Assembly (NCBI GenBank): GCA_964613385.1
Contig: CAZTGZ010000009.1
Location: 19,102-83,101 of the forward strand
DNA: 64,000 bases
From: CAZTGZ01 sp964613385
Lineage (GTDB): Bacteria; Bacteroidota; Bacteroidia; NS11-12g; UBA9320
Reading direction: 5' to 3'
Part shown: positions 60,213 through 64,000 of the stretch, piece by piece
Position numbering within the stretch: the stretch's first letter is position 1
Layout: every line of letters starts with the position of its first letter
Program-made: the position numbers and the translations under genes
The notes under the pieces: model-generated
What the model was told of the DNA's origin: nothing
Database searches by the model: none
Seen by the model: only the letters and a program-made list of their open reading frames with translations

Positions 60213-60758
60213 ATGCAGGAACCCATGAATGAGGAGGAGTTGATTCGTTGCTGTATCAAGGAGAACAGAGATTGCCAGAGAAAATTATACGAAAAATACT
60301 CACCTAAAATGTTTGCACTTTGTTTGAGATATACAAATTCAAGAGAGGATGCAGAAGATGCCTTGCAAGAGTCTTTCGTAAGAATTTTTGACAATCTGGA
60401 TAAATTCAGATTCGAAGGCTCATTTGAAGGATGGCTTAGACGGATTACCGTGCATACTGTCCTGAGACTTGTTCAAAAAAAATCTCCGTTAAAATTTGCC
60501 GAGGATACCGATACTGTGCATACAGCAGACAGTTCCCCGGACGTATTGGGTAAAATGGGTGAAAGAGACCTTATGTTATTGATTTCCAAACTGCCACAAG
60601 GTTATCGAGTCGTCTTTAACATGTTTGCCATCGAAGGATATTCACACGCAGAAATAGCCAGTCAGCTCAATATTTCTGAAGGCACTTCCAGATCCCAATT
60701 TGCAAGAGCGAGAAAACACTTGCAACATTTTGTCAACAACATGTATCATAACAAATAA
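60213..60758 (+). CDS. ECF-type RNA polymerase sigma factor
   Basis: The product is 181 residues from ATG 60213 (the frame also opens at TTG 60183; ATG 60225 is a further option). Region 2 reads LYEKYSPKMFALCLRYTNSREDAEDALQESFVRIFDNL with EGSFEGWLRRITVHTVL. Region 4 has the HTH EGYSHAEIASQLNISEGTSRSQFARARKHL. There is no sigma 1.1 or 3 region, so it is group 4. The next gene, 15 nt downstream, encodes a protein with a cytoplasmic N-terminus and one TM, in the position of an anti-sigma factor. Confidence 0.94.
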   Translation: MQEPMNEEELIRCCIKENRDCQRKLYEKYSPKMFALCLRYTNSREDAEDALQESFVRIFDNLDKFRFEGSFEGWLRRITVHTVLRLVQKKSPLKFAEDTDTVHTADSSPDVLGKMGERDLMLLISKLPQGYRVVFNMFAIEGYSHAEIASQLNISEGTSRSQFARARKHLQHFVNNMYHNK

Positions 60759-60773
60759 ATACAATCTACAGTC

Positions 60774-62158
60774 GTGGAAAACATATTTAAAGATAAACTA
60801 AAAGATTTTGGAGAAATGCCCCCGGCTCATGTTTGGGAAGGCATTGTGAAGAAGCGCAGTCCCCTGCATATATGGTGGTACAAACACGTACCAAAATTTG
60901 CTGCTGTTTATATTATCTCAGCCCTCATCATAGCTGGTGGTGCCTGGTTGATATATGGACTGTTCAATCACGCTGACTCAAATCAACCCAACAAGATTTC
61001 ACAATCGCAAAATCAGCCTCAAATTAAAGAGCAACCCGCATTCAGAAATACGCCGACCGAAAAATCTAACACCTTTGAGATTGCAGACGCTGATAAAGTA
61101 CAATCCGGTTCCATGCTGCCTGCCAATCCGGTTGCTAAAACTACAAGGGATGAAAAAGTTAAAGAAAGGCCGGAGAAATTTGATGGGTTCGTGAAAAAGT
61201 GGAATTCTACCACTAAAGAAGAAAATAGTGACGAGGATATTTTAAAAGGTGAAAGCAAACCAGAATTGGCTGAAAGATCATCAGCTGATCAGAAGAATGA
61301 TAAATCTGAACTGAAAACAGCGGAAGGTCAAAGTAAAAATGAGAATGTCGTGGAAAATGATCATGCTCAAGATATTGCAGCCATTGAAACTCAGGAGGAT
61401 ACCAAATCTGATGTAACAAATCAGGAAGAGNNNNNNNNNNGACTTTACATCCCTTACATGGTTGGCACATTCAGGTTCTTTCAGGTCCATATTGGGCCAA
61501 CCGGGTTCTGAATGGATCAAACACCGATTGGATAGCCTTAAGAAACAGCAGTGAACACATGAAAGCCGGTTGGTTTGTGAATTTGGGAGTTGGCAAATCA
61601 TTGGGTAAAGGATGGGAACTGAATAGCGGCCTGTCGCTGTCTAATAGGTCTGAATCGTTGAAATACACCGTTAAACGCACTGAAGAAGTACAGACAATCC
61701 GTGAAACCTGGGTTACCATTTATCACCCGATACTCCCGCCATCATCTCAATTAATTCGAGACACATTTGTAACCAGAAAAGAAGTAGAACAACCCATTAA
61801 TGGAAGGAATAACTACACCGTTTTAAGCGTTCCTCTTTATTTAAAATATCAGTATTACCTAAGGTATTGGTCATTCTCTGCCTTGGCCGGAGTTACGGCT
61901 GATTTTAAATCGTGGAATCAGGCTGCGGTCCTCAATCAAAATTCAGAGCTCACGGAGTTCTCACAGATATCCGGCCATCAAGCCCTTTCAGGAAAAACCA
62001 TGATTGGTCTGGGAGTAGGTCGTAAAGTTGGAAATCACTGGAGGGGAATGTTGGAACCAACGCTTTTCATCCCTCTTAATCCCCAATTTTCCGGATCTGG
62101 TTGGAGCCAGAAGGAAATGGGTATAAGTATTAATGGAGGAATTCGCTACGAATTTTAA
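60774..62158 (+). CDS. Single-pass protein with a C-terminal outer-membrane beta-barrel domain, putative trans-envelope anti-sigma (contains a 10-N gap)
   Basis: The gene starts at GTG. Residues 1-42 are cytoplasmic (MENIFKDKLKDFGEMPPAHV, then WEGIVKKRS), a TM helix spans about 43-63 (AAVYIISALIIAGGAWLIYGL), and a Lys/Glu/Ser/Asn-rich linker runs to the 10-N join at 61431. After it the frame changes. Base 61442 onward reads TLHPLHGWHIQVLSGPYW and continues to a barrel-like domain (WFVNLGVGKSLGKGWELNSG … GISINGGIRYEF). The two sides join in frame if the gap is really a 1-nt overlap. About 457 residues in total. By position it is the sigma partner; by domains it would span from cytoplasm to outer membrane. 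Function is inferred. Confidence 0.8.
61431..61440. other. Assembly gap (10 N)
   Basis: The placeholder lies inside the beta-barrel fusion gene. The left flank ends GAAGAG and the right begins GACTTT. Overlapping one G gives GAA GAG ACT TTA, which is in frame on both sides; other lengths with remainder 2 modulo 3 would also fit. Confidence 0.9.
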
Positions 62159-63657
62159 TGATAAGAATAAATTTCTATATCGCTGTTTTCATATTGTTAG
62201 CCGGAAGTACTGTCATGGCTCAGGTAAAATCTACCTCTTTGAGCCATGGCGGAACTACGGTAATGAGAGCGGATGGAATTTTATTTTCAGACTCACTCGG
62301 AAATAATGGGGCCGAGTTTCCTTCACAAAGCGGTAAGTTCCTGGCATCATTTGGCAGTTTTTGGATATCCGCATTGACGAGTGACAACATTCTTTTACAG
62401 GCAGCCCCGGTTGATCTGGTGCATCCTGAATTTTGGCCCGGACCTATCGATACTTTTACAAGAAAAGCCAAACAGCCGGATCAGTGGATGCAATTATGGG
62501 CCATGGATCAAACGTTAATTCAAACCCATAGAAGTCGGTTTCAGGAAGAAGGATATGTGATGGATGGTCGCATTTTGAACTGGCCGGGTAACTCAAAATC
62601 AGGAGAGGCTCTTCCTAAGGTTCTTGCGCCATACAACGACTGGGATAAGAATAGTTTATATAATCCTGGCGAAGGGGACTTTCCGGCCATATCAGGAAAA
62701 TCTTCGGTCTATTCAATATTTAATGACGAATATGGCGAGCATGTAGCGAGTAAATCTGTTCCGTTAAAAGCACAAATTCAACAGGAAGTATTTGTGCCGT
62801 TTGAATCTTTGAACAATACGATAATTCTGAAGGCCTGGATACGCAATATGTCCGATTTTGATTGGAAGGATGCCTATATCGGGTATTACGTTTCGCTCGA
62901 ATTGGGCAATGCTACTGATAATTATGTGCGTACCGATGTGTTGCGAAATACTGTTTATGGTTATAATGGAGATAATTTGGATGAAGGGGTTTATGAAAAT
63001 CAATTACCGGTTTTCGGAATTACCAGCGTAACCCATCCAATTTCTTCGTCCATGATGTTTTCTGGAAATGGTTATTACAGATTGCCGGTGAGCTCTGCCG
63101 AATTGAGAAATGTGATGATAGGAAAGCTGCCCGGATCAAATATGAAGCACCTCGGATCAGGAGGTTCAAATTTTGTATATCCCGGCATTACAGATGCAGG
63201 TCATTTATCAGGCAATGTGACGGAGGAATCGGATCAGAATGCCCCGGGAACTAGAAAAATGCTGTTGTGTCTGGGACCTTTCAATATTGGTAAAGGAGCG
63301 TTTCAGGAAGTTGAACTGGCATTTTGGGGGGAAACTACTCAAAACCCGGAATCAACTGCAACCGGAAAGGCAGATCAGATAAGGACTGTGCTGCAGGAAC
63401 AGCGACCTGTAATTGTTGAACAATTCCGAATCTATCCAAATCCTGTCAGCATAAATTCAGACTTAAATCTTGAGTTTTCAAGGTCGGGCCATCGTCATAT
63501 TAATATCCTTACACTTGACGGAAAGTCCCTAATTCACGATATTTGTAATGAAACGTATACCCAAATTTCATTACAGTCATTACCCGCCGGGATTTACTTA
63601 GTAGAAATCGAAGAATCCGGCCTGAGGTATTATGAGAAGTTAATGATAAGAAATTAA
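62158..63657 (+). CDS. T9SS-secreted protein with type A sorting domain
   Basis: The 499-residue product has a signal peptide ending STVMAQ. The middle domain is of unknown family (segments VYSIFNDEYGEHVA, FVPFESLNNTIILKAWIRNM). The last 75 residues are a T9SS type A sorting domain: FRIYPNPVSINSDLNLEF, the INILTLDGKSL strand, SLPAGIYLVEIE and the short terminal KLMIRN. It should be exported through the type IX system and anchored at the surface. Its ATG overlaps the stop of the beta-barrel fusion gene (TAATG), so it is translationally coupled to it. Confidence 0.88.
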   Translation: MIRINFYIAVFILLAGSTVMAQVKSTSLSHGGTTVMRADGILFSDSLGNNGAEFPSQSGKFLASFGSFWISALTSDNILLQAAPVDLVHPEFWPGPIDTFTRKAKQPDQWMQLWAMDQTLIQTHRSRFQEEGYVMDGRILNWPGNSKSGEALPKVLAPYNDWDKNSLYNPGEGDFPAISGKSSVYSIFNDEYGEHVASKSVPLKAQIQQEVFVPFESLNNTIILKAWIRNMSDFDWKDAYIGYYVSLELGNATDNYVRTDVLRNTVYGYNGDNLDEGVYENQLPVFGITSVTHPISSSMMFSGNGYYRLPVSSAELRNVMIGKLPGSNMKHLGSGGSNFVYPGITDAGHLSGNVTEESDQNAPGTRKMLLCLGPFNIGKGAFQEVELAFWGETTQNPESTATGKADQIRTVLQEQRPVIVEQFRIYPNPVSINSDLNLEFSRSGHRHINILTLDGKSLIHDICNETYTQISLQSLPAGIYLVEIEESGLRYYEKLMIRN

Positions 63658-63675
63658 AAATTTAGTTAGTAGATT

Positions 63676-64000
63676 ATGAATCAATTATTACACAAAATGA
63701 AGCGTTTCCCGGGATTCCTTAAATTGGGATTTCTTGTTTTCATTATGGGCGTTTTCACAGGTGAATCTAAAGCTACCCACGTGATGGGGGCAGATATTAC
63801 CTACCGTTGTATATCAAATTTGAAATTCCAGATTACGGTTAAGTATTACCGTGATTGTCGTGGAGTTTCATTTTCAAATCCAAGTGGAGACACAAGGGTT
63901 AGATGTGTGACAGGTTCCGGTACAGCAGGGGTGAGCCTTACCTTGAAGAATATCCGGGATGTAACGCCGGTTTGTTCTAAAGAACCTTCTCGCTGTAATC
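63676..64000 (+). CDS. Start of a large secreted surface protein (continues beyond window)
   Basis: The frame opens at ATG 63676 and is still open at the window end (108 codons). It has a long N-terminal region with a hydrophobic signal (LKLGFLVFIMGVFTGESKA) and continues THVMGADITYRCISNLKFQI and VKYYRDCRGV, which I recognise as the N-terminus of large Bacteroidota gliding/PKD-type surface proteins. It lies 18 nt after the T9SS cargo gene and probably belongs to the same operon. Confidence 0.75.
   Translation, partial: MNQLLHKMKRFPGFLKLGFLVFIMGVFTGESKATHVMGADITYRCISNLKFQITVKYYRDCRGVSFSNPSGDTRVRCVTGSGTAGVSLTLKNIRDVTPVCSKEPSRCN

Noticed and set aside
1..64000. CRISPR arrays, tRNA or rRNA genes, insertion sequences, prophage
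   Set aside because: No regularly spaced repeats, no tRNA-like cloverleaf ends, no transposase or integrase motifs were seen on reading through.

Overview
The window comes from a Bacteroidota chromosome. The evidence: type IX secretion system (T9SS) C-terminal sorting domains of type A (62158-63657) and type B (25204-26121); a SecD-SecF fusion; a split 5'-nucleotidase; Bacteroidota-restricted small proteins (DUF4295, DUF5522 and DUF7935-like); the alternative GlmU-like enzyme; bacillithiol synthase BshC; and promoters of the Bacteroidota type TTTG-N19..21-TAnnTTTG. Chitinophagia, Saprospiria or Sphingobacteriia would fit; I do not assign a genus. Two 10-N runs (8465-8474, 61431-61440) mark scaffold joins, each inside a gene. 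No rRNA, tRNA, CRISPR array, insertion sequence or prophage was seen. It is mostly core genome, with few intergenic gaps.

Layout. 1-2219: end of a ribosomal protein operon (rpsD fragment, rpoA, rplQ) closed by a terminator; rplQ carries an unusual helix-hairpin-helix tail. 2278-6753: HPPD, a secreted beta-rich protein, csaA, an ArsC/Spx-like protein, an EF-hand lipoprotein and an M42 aminopeptidase. 6850-13371: a tetR-tolC-MFP-RND efflux operon read leftward, with a palindromic operator candidate at its promoter. 13455-17831: uridine kinase, a KtrA-like K+ channel regulator and SecDF. 18191-21912: dnaA, the two halves of a 5'-nucleotidase and a DUF7935-like membrane protein. 21984-25207: a cysteine-less A-type Fe-S carrier homologue, the S6-S18-L9 operon and dnaX without its zinc module. 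25204-28895: a PKD-repeat T9SS surface protein broken by a frameshift. 28980-36701: eno, carA, and an operon of hisS, a pseudouridine synthase and an esterase, then an LtaS-like sulfatase. 36812-39062: rpmE2, a GlmU-like protein and tpiA. 39046-43244: three envelope proteins. 43284-47802: bshC, rimO, ftsY, DUF4295, rpmG, rpmB. 47872-56783: NamZ-like muramidase, a LolC/E-type permease, DUF5522, an SDR, MscS, a beta-barrel protein, rnhB, a methyltransferase, FtsE and Ung. 56773-60075: a 42-codon membrane ORF, an M49 peptidase and an Ldh_2 dehydrogenase. 60213-64000: an ECF sigma factor, a one-TM protein ending in an outer-membrane barrel, a T9SS cargo and the start of a large surface protein.

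The most interesting pieces are: (1) the sigma factor / trans-envelope barrel / T9SS cargo cluster at the right end, which looks like a surface-sensing or surface-remodelling module; (2) a recurrent arrangement in which a TAnnTTTG -7 box sits 3-9 nt (often exactly 4 nt) before the start codon, implying leaderless or near-leaderless mRNAs for many genes; (3) three core proteins with altered metal or RNA/DNA-binding parts: DnaX without the Cys4 zinc module, an IscA-fold protein without cysteines, and L17 with an added HhH domain. Residue numbers are hand-counted from the translations; all family calls come from motif recognition, not from database searches.
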